DNA from: JBBRVW01 sp963784645
Lineage (GTDB): Bacteria; Actinomycetota; Actinomycetes; JACCUZ01
Assembly (NCBI GenBank): GCA_963784645.1
Contig: CAWARY010000018.1
Span: 1-64,000 of the forward strand
Length of the DNA: 64,000 nucleotides
Direction of reading: 5' to 3'
In this document: piece after piece, positions 7,469-19,155 of the stretch
Layout: every line of letters begins with the position of its first letter
How positions within the stretch are numbered: position 1 is the first letter of the stretch
Notes under the pieces: model-generated
Seen by the model: only the letters and a program-made list of their open reading frames with translations
Told to the model about the DNA's origin: nothing
Database searches by the model: none
Program-made: the position numbers and the translations under genes

Positions 7469-7948
7469 ATGAGCGAGCCCGAGGCGCTGGAGTGGTCCAC
7501 CGAGACCTGCACGATCCAGCGCGCCAGCGAGGCGATCGGGGACCGGTGGTCGCTGATCGTGCTGCGCGAGCTGTTCTCCGGCATCCGGCGCTTCGACCAG
7601 CTGACCGTCCGGACGGCGGTTCCGCGGCAGGTCCTCACCGCCCGGCTGGCCCGGCTGACCGAGCTCGGCATCGTGCGCCGGGTGCCCTACCAGGAACCCG
7701 GCCAGCGGACCCGGGACGAGTACCGGCTGACCCCGATGGGGTTGGACCTCTACCCGGTCCTCATGGCGCTGGCCGCCTGGGGCGACCGCTACCTGGCCGA
7801 CGACGGCGGGCCGCCGGTCGAGTTCGGGCACCGAGGCTGCGGGGCGCCGCTCGGGCTGGTGCTGCGCTGCACCGACGGTCACGAGCCGTCGACCACCCGT
7901 GAGGTCACCGGCCGGCCCGGCCCGGGGGCCCGGCGCCGTACCGCCTGA
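7469..7948 (+). CDS. HxlR-family winged-helix transcriptional regulator
   Basis: A 159-residue DNA-binding protein with the HxlR winged helix: CTIQRASEAIGDRWSLIVLR (residues 14-33), FDQLTVRTAVPRQVLTARL, then LTELGIVRRVPYQEPGQRTR and DEYRLTPMG. The first cysteine (TETCTIQ) is often the redox or electrophile sensor in this family, so a thiol-sensing role is possible. I chose ATG 7469 because GGAGG lies five bases upstream. GTGs at 7457 and 7463 are in frame but lack such a site. It probably controls itself and the divergent GNAT gene. Confidence 0.88.
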   Translation: MSEPEALEWSTETCTIQRASEAIGDRWSLIVLRELFSGIRRFDQLTVRTAVPRQVLTARLARLTELGIVRRVPYQEPGQRTRDEYRLTPMGLDLYPVLMALAAWGDRYLADDGGPPVEFGHRGCGAPLGLVLRCTDGHEPSTTREVTGRPGPGARRRTA

Positions 7949-8054
7949 GGGCCGAACCGGTCGCGGCTCGCATTATCGACAAAGACCCTGATGTCGTGGT
8001 GGATCGCGCGTAGCCTCCCGAAGAGCACGTGAACACGGCGCGGACGCCAGGGGG

Positions 8055-10058
8055 ATGACCGGCGGCATGACGGGACGACACCAGCGAGCGCGCCGCCAGC
8101 GGCACCTGCCGCGGGCGGGCACTGCGGTGCTCGCGGTGCTCGCGATCGGGCTGTCGGTGCTGCCTGCCTCGCCCGGCCAGGCGGCGTCCGGCCGGGTCTC
8201 GTCGAAGACGCTCCTGGGCCAGCTGCGCACGGCGCCCGAGCATCCGCGGGGGTTCGCCTCGGCGCCCCGGCTGCGGTGGGCCGACATCGACGGCGACGGG
8301 TGCACGGCGGACAACGAGGTGCTGGTCCGGGACGCCCGCACGCCACCGACCGTCGGCCCCGGCTGCGTGCTCACCGGCGGCAGCTGGCGCGCTCTGGACG
8401 ACCGGGCCCTGCACGCGGACCCGTCCAGCGTCGCGGTCGACACGGTCGTCCCGTGGGCCGAGGCGTGGCGGTCCGGCGCCCGGCGCTGGTCGGCCCGCGA
8501 GCGCCGGGTCTTCGCCAACGACGTGGGCTACCGCTTCGCGCTCGTGGTCGTCACGCCCGCGGCCCGGCAGCTGCGCGTCGGGGCGGACGTGCAGGACTGG
8601 GCCCCCGGCTCCGCGAAGCGGAACTGCCGTTACCTGGCGAGGTGGGTGGCCACCAAGTACCGCTGGTCGCTCAGGGTCGACCCGGCCGAGCGCAGGTTCC
8701 TGACCCGACGGCTGGCCGCCTGCGGCTGGCCGCGCACGGCCCGTCCCGCGCGGCCCCCGGTGCCGGTGGTGCGCAACGGCACGGTGACGTCCCGGACGCC
8801 CTCCAACCTGGTCGTGCCCTGCACCCTCGCCGCCGACAGCTCGGCCGAGCTGGTCGTGAAGTACGCCCGGTCCGGGCGCCGGCTCTCGCAGAAGACGACC
8901 GCCGTGACGGTCCGGCCCGGCCGGACGGTCACCCGGGTGAGCATCCGGGGGCTCGCCGCGGGCACCACGTACAGCTATCGCTGCACCGCGTCGACGGCCA
9001 ACGCCGGCACGGTGCGCGCGCCCGCGCGACGTCAGGCGGCCACGGTCGACGCGCCGGCCGGGCCCGCGGTGACGGCCCCGCCCGTGACGGTGGCGCCGAA
9101 GCCCACGCCGACGCCCGCTCCCAGCACGACGCCGCCCGCATCGACGCCGCCACCCGCATCGACGCCGCCACCCACGTCGACGCCGCCCCCCACGACGGCG
9201 CCGCCCCCCACGTCGACCAGAGGTCGTCGCCGTGGGGGACATGTGCGAGCTCTCCGATCCCGAGCGACGCTGCAATCCCACCGGAAGCCACGGCATCAGG
9301 CGAAGAAGCTCGCAACCCGGCCCTTGTTACACTCCTGCTCGGCGACACGCAGTACGCGACCGGGACGCTGGTCGAGTACGACGACGGTCTACGGCACTCG
9401 ACATGGAACTCGTTTGTCAAGGCTCGCAGCTACCCGGCGATCGGCAACCACGAGATCCAGTCCGGCAGCGGACAACGCGTACTGCGGCTTCTTCGTCAAC
9501 GCCACTGCAAGTCGGGGGCGATCCGCTGGTACGCCTACGACATCCGGACACGCAGCTGGCGCGCCATCGTGCTCGACTCCAACACGGACGAGCCGGACAA
9601 GCCAAGCGCAGATCGACGTTCCTGGACGCCGCAGCTCAGCGCAGTACAAGGACACGAAGAACCTGCTCGTCTACTGGCACCACCCTCGTTGGCAGAACGG
9701 CGACTCGGGCGCCCCCAAGGGCTCGACTCTCGCGGCGGTCAAGCCGTGGATGGACAAGCTCTTCGCCGCGCACGCCGACATCGTCCTCTGGGGACACGAC
9801 CACGTGTACTCGAGGTTCGAGAAGATGTCGGGAGACGGTCCGGACCCTGCCGGTATGCAGTGCTTCATCGTCGGCACCGGCGGCGACCCACTTCGCCAGC
9901 CGGCCTCGATTCCACAAACGCGGCACAGAGGTCACCCTGCCGATGCTTCGGCGTGCTCCAGCTCGACCTGCGGGACTGCCGACTACGACTGGGCGTTCTA
10001 CGACACCTCAGCGGCGCAATCACTTGACTTCCGGCACAACGTAGGCGTCACGCCCTGA
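8055..10058 (+). pseudogene. Secreted degenerate-HNH / FN3-like / metallophosphoesterase protein, broken by many frameshifts
   Basis: The intact first part has a signal peptide (about 1-38), then a DUF1524/GmrSD_C-like secreted nuclease domain (RWADIDGDGCTADNEVLVRD, TVVPWAEAWRSGARRW) whose catalytic His is replaced by Thr. An FN3-like domain (VVRNGTVTSRTPSNLVV onward) and a Pro/Thr linker to about 9215 follow. A calcineurin-like phosphoesterase then continues, but its motifs sit in different frames: VVAVGDMC (frame of 9223), LLLGDTQYATGTL and AIGNHEIQSGS (another), DNAYCGFFVNATA (third), LLVYWHHPRWQNGDSG to LWGHDHVYSRFEK, and FGVLQLDLRDC in yet another. I count about eleven switches in 850 bases. 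A TAGCCT box lies at 8011-8016. The start could be ATG 8055 or 8067. Confidence 0.8.
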
Positions 10059-10092
10059 CCGGTGTGTCGGTGGGCGGCGCCACAGTGGCGGG

Positions 10093-10434
10093 ATGGTGAC
10101 CGTCGACGACGTGCGTGACGTGGTGCGCGACCTGCCGCGCAGCTACGAGGTGCTGGTGCGCGACCGGGTCAAGTTCCGGGTGGGCAGCATCGTCTACGTC
10201 GCGTTCTCCAGTGACGAGACGACGATGGGCTTCGCATTCCCGAAGGAGGAGCGGGCCGACCTGGTGGCCGCGCGACCGGAGGTCTTCCAGCTGCCGCCGG
10301 CGTCCGACCTGCGCTTCCACTGGGTCGTGGCCCGCACCGACGCCCTCGACGTCGCGGAGCTGCGCGAGCTGGTGCTCGACGCCTGGCGGATGGTGGTGCC
10401 GAAGAAGGTCGCCCGCGAGCACCTGGGCGGGTGA
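10093..10434 (+). CDS. MmcQ/YjbR family protein
   Basis: A 113-residue single-domain protein with the YjbR/CyaY-like fold. Family hallmarks are VRDVVRDLPRSYEV at the N-terminus, VKFRVGSIVYVAFSSDETTMGFAFPKEER, and the terminal ELREL..AWRMVVPKK segment. Family members are described as DNA-binding-like; the cellular role is unknown. A CACAGT box ends six bases before the ATG, which may mean a leaderless transcript. It converges on ppc. Confidence 0.82.
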   Translation: MVTVDDVRDVVRDLPRSYEVLVRDRVKFRVGSIVYVAFSSDETTMGFAFPKEERADLVAARPEVFQLPPASDLRFHWVVARTDALDVAELRELVLDAWRMVVPKKVAREHLGG

Positions 10435-10440
10435 GTCGGG

Positions 10441-13173
<2,733 letters not shown>

Positions 13174-13179
13174 CCCTCG

Positions 13180-13185
13180 ACGATA
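13180..13185 (-). promoter_or_regulatory. Leaderless -10 box (TATCGT) of ppc
   Basis: On the minus strand TATCGT is followed by six bases and then the GTG start. Transcription is expected to begin at the start codon. Confidence 0.55.
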
Positions 13186-13262
13186 GGTCGCCGCCCGGAC
13201 CCCGAGACCCCGCAGCCCGCGATCCGAGACTCGGGGAACTTGCTCGATCGGTGATGCACGGA

Positions 13263-13466
13263 GCCAAGTGGCCCCGCTGACCGGCCGGGAAGAAGCCGCC
13301 GAACGGGGCCACTTCGCTCAGTCGGTGGTGCACAGAGCCAAGTGGCCCCGCTGACCGGTCGGAACGCGACCGCCGAGCGGGGCCACTTCGCTCGGTCGGT
13401 GGTGCACGGAGCCGAGTGGCCCCGCTGACCGGTCGGAACGCGACCGGCAAGCGGGGCCACTTTCGC
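13263..13466. repeat. Three tandem 74-base palindromic repeat units
   Basis: The left arm AAGTGGCCCCGCT (GAGTGG... in the third copy) recurs at 13266, 13340 and 13414, exactly 74 bases apart. Each is answered 25-35 bases later by the complementary arm (A)GCGGGGCCACTT, ending at 13314, 13388 and 13462. Between the arms, copies 2 and 3 contain an inner CGGTCG...CGACCG, so each unit can fold into a long nested hairpin. Between units stands CGCTC(A/G)GTCGGTGGTGCAC. The same family returns at 26420-26702. No ORF or IS feature explains it. Confidence 0.9.
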
Positions 13467-13592
13467 TCCTCGGTGCCTGCTCCGCCGTCGCGGGTGCGGG
13501 TCAGGGCGCCAGGACGCGGACGCCGGCCCGGTGCCGGCTCTCGCCGTCGGTCCCGCGCCCGCCATCAGTGGGACGAGCCCCGCCGCCAGTCC

Positions 13593-13678
13593 GTGGATCA
13601 CGTAAACGTGATCCACCGTCGCCTTGCACGGGTTGCACGCCATGCGAGGCGACCGTCGATCACGTAAACGTGATCCAC
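13593..13678. repeat. Pair of 24-base palindromes with nested inverted repeat
   Basis: At 13593-13616 the arms GTGGATCACGT and ACGTGATCCAC flank AA. At 13655-13678 the same palindrome recurs with one change (GTCGATCACGT). The 38-base spacer itself has outer arms GTCGCCT (13618-13624) and AGGCGAC (13647-13653). No other copy was found in the window. It could be a repeat unit or a protein-binding site. Confidence 0.85.
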
Positions 13679-13907
13679 GGCGAGGGGTGGGGCGGTGGTG
13701 ACCCGTGGCGGCGCGGCCGCGCACGGCGGGCTGCCACGCACCCGCCTCCGTCGTCCTGGCCGCTCTGACCCGCAGGCAGGACGGCGCGGGAGGGCCGCAC
13801 CGCGGCGTCGGAGGCTGTCCCCGGTCGGACGTACGCTGGAGGAACCCCCGGCCGCTCTGCGGATCGGGGCTGCTGTGCTGTTCCGACTCCCTGGGAGACC
13901 GACACCT
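13679..13907 (+). promoter_or_regulatory. mfd upstream region with candidate -10 box
   Basis: No gene is supported here. TACGCT at 13832-13837 could serve as the -10 for mfd, giving a leader of about 64 bases. GGGAG at 13893-13897 sits ten bases before the GTG. The stretch 13467-13592, before the twin palindromes, also shows nothing I can name. Confidence 0.35.
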
Positions 13908-16900
13908 GTGAGCCTCATCGGACTCCTCGACGTCCTGCTCGACGACCGGGCCGGCGACCCTGCGCTGCGGTCGGCGGTCGAGGCGGCCCGCTCCGGTGCG
14001 CACACCTCGCTGGACCTCACGGCGCCGCCCGGTACCCGCCCCTTCGCGATCGCGGCGCTGGCGGCCCGGGCCGGCCGGCCGGTGCTCGCGGTCACGGCCA
14101 CCGGCCGCGAGGCCGAGGAGCTGGCCGGTGCCCTGCGCGACCTGCTCGACCCGGAGTCGGTCGTGGAGTTCCCTGCCTGGGAGACGCTGCCGCACGAGCG
14201 GCTCAGCCCGCGCAGCGACACCGTCGGCCGCCGGCTCGCCGTCCTCCGGCGGCTGGCCCACCCCGACGCCGCCGGCGCCGAGCACGGCCCGGTGCAGGTG
14301 GTCGTCGCCCCGGTGCGGGCGGTCCTGCAGCCGATGGTCGCGGGCCTCGGCGAGCTGGTGCCGGTCGAGCTGCACGCCGGCGACGAGATCGACCTCGACG
14401 ACCTGACCGAGCGGCTCGCTGCGGCGGCGTACACCCGGGTCGACCTCGTCGAGCGGCGCGGTGAGTTCGCCGTGCGCGGCGGCATCGTCGACGTGTTCCC
14501 GCCGACCGAGGAGCACCCGCTCCGCGTCGAGCTGTGGGGCGACACGGTGGAGGAGGTGCGCTGGTTCAAGGTCGCTGATCAGCGCTCCCTCGAGGTGGCT
14601 GAGCACGGGATGTGGGCGCCGCCGTGCCGTGAGCTGCTGCTCACCGACGCGGTGCGTGAGCGGGCGGCCGAGCTGGCGATCACGTACCCGGGTCTGGCCG
14701 ACGTGCTCGACAAGCTGGCCGAGGGCATCGCCGTCGACGGCATGGAGTCGCTCGCGCCGGTGCTCGTCGACGACATGGTGCTGCTGCTCGAGCAGCTCCC
14801 CGCCGGCACCCATGTCGTGCTCCAGGACCCGGAGCGGGTGCGCACCCGCGCCCACGACCTGTTCGCGACCAGCGAGGAGTTCCTCGAGGCGTCGTGGGCC
14901 AGCGCGGCAGCGGGTGCTGCGACACCGATCGACCTCGGCGCGGCGGCGTACCGCAGCCTGGCCGACGTCCGGGCCCGCGCCGTCGAGCTCTCGGTACCGT
15001 GGTGGAGCCTCAGCCCGTTCGCCGCCGAGGAGGCCGCCGAGGGCGAGGACACCTCCGTGGTGGCCGCCCGTGCGGTCGAGGGCTACCGCGGCGACACCGC
15101 CCGCGCCGTCGCCGACCTCAAGGGCTGGCTCGGCGACGGCTACCGCGCGGTCCTGCTCACCGAAGGCCACGGTTCCGCGCAGCGGATCGTCGAGGTGCTC
15201 GGGCAGGAGGACGTCGCCGCCCGGCTCGACGACACGGTCGACGTGGTCCCCGAGGCCGGCATCGTGCACGTCTCCTGCGCCCGGCTTGCTCGCGGCTTCG
15301 TCAGCGACGAGCTGCGGCTCGTCGTGCTCACCGAGACCGACCTCATGGGGCAGGCCGGCCCGTCGACCAAGTCGATGCGCAAGATGCCCAGCCGCCGGCG
15401 CAACCAGGTCGACCCGCTGCAGCTGCAGGCCGGTGACTACGTCGTGCACGAGCAGCACGGCGTCGGTCGCTACGTCGAGATGACCCAGCGCACCGTGCAC
15501 GGCGCGACCCGCGAGTACCTGCTCATCGAGTACGCCCCGTCCAAGCGCGGCCAGCCCGGCGACCGGCTGTTCGTGCCGTCCGACCAGCTCGACCAGGTGA
15601 CGCGGTACGTCGGTGGCGAGGCGCCGTCGCTGCACCGCCTCGGCGGCGCGGACTGGCAGAAGGCCAAGGGCCGGGCGCGGAAGGCGGTCAAGGAGATCGC
15701 GGCCGAGCTGATCCGGCTGTACGCGGCGCGCACCTCCGCGCCGGGCTTCGCGTTCAGCCCCGACACCCCCTGGCAGCGCGAGCTCGAGGACGCGTTCCCG
15801 TACCACGAGACGCCGGACCAGCTCGGCGCCATCGACGAGGTCAAGATCGACATGGAGAAGCCGGTCCCGATGGACCGGATCATCTGCGGCGACGTCGGGT
15901 ACGGCAAGACCGAGATCGCGGTGCGCGCCGCGTTCAAGGCGGTGCAGGACGGCAAGCAGGTCGCCGTGCTGGTGCCGACCACCCTGCTGGTCAACCAGCA
16001 CCTGTCGACGTTCGAGGAGCGGTACGCCAGCTTTCCCGTGAAGGTCGCCGCGCTGTCGCGGTTCCAGAGCGACAAGGAGGCGAACGCCGTCAAGGCGGGG
16101 CTGCTCGACGGCAGCGTCGACGTCGTCATCGGCACCCACCGGATCCTGTCCAGCGAGGTGCAGTTCAAGGACCTCGGGCTCGTCGTCGTCGACGAGGAGC
16201 AGCGCTTCGGCGTCGAGCACAAGGAGCAGCTCAAGCACCTGCGCACCAACGTCGACGTCCTGACCATGTCGGCGACGCCGATCCCGCGCACCCTGGAGAT
16301 GGCGGTCACCGGCATCCGCGAGATGTCGACGATCCTCACCCCGCCGGAGGAGCGGCACCCGGTGCTCACCTTCGTCGGCGCCTACGACGAGAAGCAGATC
16401 GGTGCCGCGATCAGGCGCGAGCTGCTGCGCGAGGGCCAGATCTTCTACATCCACAACCGGGTCGAGTCGATCGACCGGGCCGCCGCCCGGATCCGTCAGC
16501 TGGTGCCCGAGGCGCGGGTCGCGACGGCGCACGGCCAGATGAACGAGCACGCCCTGGAGCAGGTCGTGCTCGACTTCTGGGAGAAGCGGTCCGACGTGCT
16601 CGTGTGCACGACGATCGTCGAGAGCGGTCTGGACATCTCCAACGCCAACACGCTCATCCTCGAACGGGCCGACGTGATGGGCCTCTCGCAGCTGCACCAG
16701 CTGCGCGGCCGGGTCGGCCGCAGCCGCGAGCGTGCCTACGCCTACCTGCTCTACCCGCCGGAGAAGCCGCTCACCGAGACCGCGCACGACCGGCTGGCGA
16801 CGATGGCCGCGCACAGCGACCTCGGCGCCGGCATGTGGATCGCGATGAAGGACCTCGAGATCCGTGGTGCGGGCAACCTGCTCGGCGGCGAGCAGTCGGG

Positions 16901-17489
16901 TCACATCGCCGCGGTCGGGTTCGACCTGTACGTCCGGCTCGTCGGCGAGGCCGTCGCCGAGTTCAAGGGCGAGGGCCTCGAGGAGCTGCGGGACGTCAAG
17001 GTCGAGCTGCCCGTCGACGCGCACCTGCCGCACGACTACCTGCCGGGGGAGCGGCTGCGCCTCGAGGCCTACCGCAAGCTGGCGGCCATCGGGTCCGAGG
17101 AGGACCTGGTGGCGGTGCGCGCCGAGCTGGTCGATCGCTACGGGGACCTGCCGACGCCGGTGGAGAACCTCCTGGCCGTCGCCAGGTTCCGCACGCTGGC
17201 CCGCCGGGCCGGGCTCACCGAGGTCGCGCTGGCCGGCAACAGCGTCCGGTTCGCCCCGGTCGAGCTGCCGGAGAGCGCGCAGCTGAGACTCCAGCGGTTG
17301 TACCCGGGATCGCTCGTGAAGCACGCGGTCCGTACGATCCTGGTGCCGAAGCCCATGACCGCCCGGGTGGGCGGGCAGCCGCTGCGGGACACCGCGCTCC
17401 TCGACTGGTGCCGCGAGGTCGTCGAGGCCGTGCTGCCTCCCGCGCCGGCGGAGCCCGCCGCCCCAGCCGCAGCAGAAGGACCCCGATGA
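13908..17489 (+). CDS. mfd: Transcription-repair coupling factor
   Basis: An ATP-driven translocase that removes RNA polymerase stalled at DNA damage and recruits UvrA. 1193 residues. Domains in order are a UvrB-like module (about 1-350), the RNA-polymerase-interacting CarD-like domain (QLQAGDYVVHEQHGVGRYVE), the helicase core with Walker A GDVGYGKTEIAVRAA and DEEQ box VVVDEEQRFGVEHKEQ, motif III MSATPIPRTLEMA, the second RecA domain with QLRGRVGRS, and a C-terminal TRCF domain. I chose GTG 13908 (SLIGLLDVLL) because GGGAG precedes it and the 71 codons before it look non-coding. Its stop overlaps the next ATG. Confidence 0.96.
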   Translation: MSLIGLLDVLLDDRAGDPALRSAVEAARSGAHTSLDLTAPPGTRPFAIAALAARAGRPVLAVTATGREAEELAGALRDLLDPESVVEFPAWETLPHERLSPRSDTVGRRLAVLRRLAHPDAAGAEHGPVQVVVAPVRAVLQPMVAGLGELVPVELHAGDEIDLDDLTERLAAAAYTRVDLVERRGEFAVRGGIVDVFPPTEEHPLRVELWGDTVEEVRWFKVADQRSLEVAEHGMWAPPCRELLLTDAVRERAAELAITYPGLADVLDKLAEGIAVDGMESLAPVLVDDMVLLLEQLPAGTHVVLQDPERVRTRAHDLFATSEEFLEASWASAAAGAATPIDLGAAAYRSLADVRARAVELSVPWWSLSPFAAEEAAEGEDTSVVAARAVEGYRGDTARAVADLKGWLGDGYRAVLLTEGHGSAQRIVEVLGQEDVAARLDDTVDVVPEAGIVHVSCARLARGFVSDELRLVVLTETDLMGQAGPSTKSMRKMPSRRRNQVDPLQLQAGDYVVHEQHGVGRYVEMTQRTVHGATREYLLIEYAPSKRGQPGDRLFVPSDQLDQVTRYVGGEAPSLHRLGGADWQKAKGRARKAVKEIAAELIRLYAARTSAPGFAFSPDTPWQRELEDAFPYHETPDQLGAIDEVKIDMEKPVPMDRIICGDVGYGKTEIAVRAAFKAVQDGKQVAVLVPTTLLVNQHLSTFEERYASFPVKVAALSRFQSDKEANAVKAGLLDGSVDVVIGTHRILSSEVQFKDLGLVVVDEEQRFGVEHKEQLKHLRTNVDVLTMSATPIPRTLEMAVTGIREMSTILTPPEERHPVLTFVGAYDEKQIGAAIRRELLREGQIFYIHNRVESIDRAAARIRQLVPEARVATAHGQMNEHALEQVVLDFWEKRSDVLVCTTIVESGLDISNANTLILERADVMGLSQLHQLRGRVGRSRERAYAYLLYPPEKPLTETAHDRLATMAAHSDLGAGMWIAMKDLEIRGAGNLLGGEQSGHIAAVGFDLYVRLVGEAVAEFKGEGLEELRDVKVELPVDAHLPHDYLPGERLRLEAYRKLAAIGSEEDLVAVRAELVDRYGDLPTPVENLLAVARFRTLARRAGLTEVALAGNSVRFAPVELPESAQLRLQRLYPGSLVKHAVRTILVPKPMTARVGGQPLRDTALLDWCREVVEAVLPPAPAEPAAPAAAEGPR

Positions 17490-18115
17490 GCCGCCTGACC
17501 CGCACCGCCGCCGCGCTCGCCGTCGCCACGCTGGCCGTCGCCGGCCTCGCCGGCTGCGGCACGCAGGAGCGGCTCGGTTCGGCCGCGGTCATCGACGGCC
17601 ACCAGATCTCCGTCGACGAGCTGCAGGCCGACGCACGCGCGTACCAGAAGGTGGTGCCCGGCTCGAGTCCCGGAGACGTCCAGCGGGCCATCCTCGAGCG
17701 CGAGATCCTGTCCCGGATCATCTCGGCCGCGGCCCGCACGGTCGGCGTCCACGCCAGTCCGGCGGCGGTCGCCAAGGCGCGCGACGGCCTGCTCGCGAGC
17801 GTCGGCGGGCGGTCCGGGCTGCTGCGGCAGCTCGCCGCCGGCCAGACCCCGGTCGTGCTCGCCCCGTCGACGATCGACCGCTGGTTCAAGGACCAGGTCC
17901 TCTACCGGCGGATCGCCGCGAAGCTCGCCGTCGGGGGCGACCCCACCTCGCAGGACACCCTGGCGCGCACCACCCAGGAGCTCATCGCGACCGGGCGGGC
18001 GATGGAGATCCACGTCAACCCGCGCTACGGCACCTGGCGGACCCGCACCGGGGTCCAGCCACTGGTGAGCGGCGGGCTGTCCAAGACCGCCGCCGAGATC
18101 CGCGACCAGGGCTGA
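17486..18115 (+). CDS. SurA N-terminal-domain-like lipoprotein
   Basis: A 209-residue exported lipoprotein. The signal sequence ends in the lipobox LAGC with C24. VIDGHQISVDELQADARAYQ resembles the start of SurA/PrsA-type chaperones, but no parvulin domain follows, so foldase activity is not supported. The ATG overlaps the mfd stop (ATGA), and mazG starts nine bases after its end. This mfd-lipoprotein-mazG order is a recurring actinobacterial arrangement as far as I recall; its logic is unclear. Confidence 0.82.
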   Translation: MSRLTRTAAALAVATLAVAGLAGCGTQERLGSAAVIDGHQISVDELQADARAYQKVVPGSSPGDVQRAILEREILSRIISAAARTVGVHASPAAVAKARDGLLASVGGRSGLLRQLAAGQTPVVLAPSTIDRWFKDQVLYRRIAAKLAVGGDPTSQDTLARTTQELIATGRAMEIHVNPRYGTWRTRTGVQPLVSGGLSKTAAEIRDQG

Positions 18116-18124
18116 GCCGCGAGG

Positions 18125-19126
18125 GTGACCGGTCGGCTCGTCCTGCTCCCGACGTCGCCCCGGGTGGCCCCCGGCCTGCTCGCGGCGACGGCCTGGGACG
18201 TGCTGCGGTCCGGCGCCCCGGTTCTCGCCGCCCCGGGGCATCCGCTGACGCCGTACGCCGGGGCCGAGGGCGTCCTGGTCCGCGAGCCGTCGACCGACGA
18301 GCCGCGGGCGCTCGCGCGCGAGCTGCTGGACCTGGCCGGTGAGGGCACCGTGGTGTGGCTGGTCGGCGCCGACGGTGACCCCGCGCTGGGGCTGGCCCTG
18401 GGCGAGCTGCTGGAGAGCGGGGCCGCCGCCACCGTCGAGCTCGAGGTGCTGCCCGGCTCCTACGACCTGCCCGGCGCGCGGCTGCTCGACCTGGTGGCCG
18501 TGATGGACCGGCTCCGCTCGCCGGGTGGCTGCCCCTGGGACGCCGAGCAGACCCACGCCTCGCTGGCGACCTACCTCGTCGAGGAGACCTACGAGACGCT
18601 CGAGGCCATCGACACCGGCGACCGGGCGCACCTGCGCGAGGAGCTCGGCGACCTGCTGCTCCAGGTGGTCTTCCACGCCCGGGTCGCCACCGAGGACCCG
18701 GACGACCCCTGGTCGGTGGACGACGTCGCCGGCGGGATCGTCGACAAGCTGGTCCGTCGCCACCCGCACGTGTTCGGTGCCGCGACCGCCGGGACGGCCG
18801 CCGACGTGGAGGCCGGGTGGGAGCGCCAGAAGGCCACCGAGAAGGGCCGGACGTCGGCCGTCGACGGCGTGCCGATGGCGCTGCCCGCCCTCTCCCTGGC
18901 GGTCAAGCTGGTGCACCGGGCCGAGAAGAACGGCGTCCACGTGCCGCCGGTCGACGGTGACGGTGTCGGCGACCGGCTGATGGCCCTCGCCGTGGAGGCG
19001 CGGGCGAGCGGGCTCGACCCGGAGGCCGAGCTGCGCGCCGCGGCCCGGCGGTTCGCCGACCGGGTGCGTGCCGCCGAGGCGCCGGCTTCCGGGAACTACC
19101 TTCCCGGGACGGCTCCGCGCGCTTAG
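18125..19126 (+). CDS. mazG: Nucleoside triphosphate pyrophosphohydrolase
   Basis: Hydrolyses (d)NTPs to NMP and pyrophosphate, cleaning damaged or non-canonical nucleotides. 333 residues. The N-terminal 115 residues are an actinobacterial extension. The MazG domain contains LRSPGGCPWDAEQTHASL, the metal ligands EETYE, and EELGDLLLQVVFHARVA. This is the EExxE...ExxD pattern. GTG start. It is the last gene of the mfd unit. Confidence 0.93.
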   Translation: MTGRLVLLPTSPRVAPGLLAATAWDVLRSGAPVLAAPGHPLTPYAGAEGVLVREPSTDEPRALARELLDLAGEGTVVWLVGADGDPALGLALGELLESGAAATVELEVLPGSYDLPGARLLDLVAVMDRLRSPGGCPWDAEQTHASLATYLVEETYETLEAIDTGDRAHLREELGDLLLQVVFHARVATEDPDDPWSVDDVAGGIVDKLVRRHPHVFGAATAGTAADVEAGWERQKATEKGRTSAVDGVPMALPALSLAVKLVHRAEKNGVHVPPVDGDGVGDRLMALAVEARASGLDPEAELRAAARRFADRVRAAEAPASGNYLPGTAPRA

Positions 19127-19129
19127 GCT
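19088..19129 (+). promoter_or_regulatory. Hairpin and -10-like box between mazG and the VWA paralogue
   Basis: CCGGGAA and TTCCCGG around CTACC form a stem just before the mazG stop. TAGGCT at 19124-19129, using the stop codon itself, can be a -10 for the next gene, which has a G-rich ribosome site before its GTG at 19156. Confidence 0.35.
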
Positions 19130-19155
19130 TCGATCACGCCGTCGAGGGGGGCGCC

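Noticed and set aside
9232..10044. Separate genes in the three frames downstream of the secreted HNH-like protein
   Set aside because: None has its own start with ribosome site; the motifs complement each other as parts of one phosphoesterase.
13263..13466. CRISPR array
   Set aside because: The 74-base units are palindromic and almost wholly repeated, with no variable spacers of even length and no cas genes.
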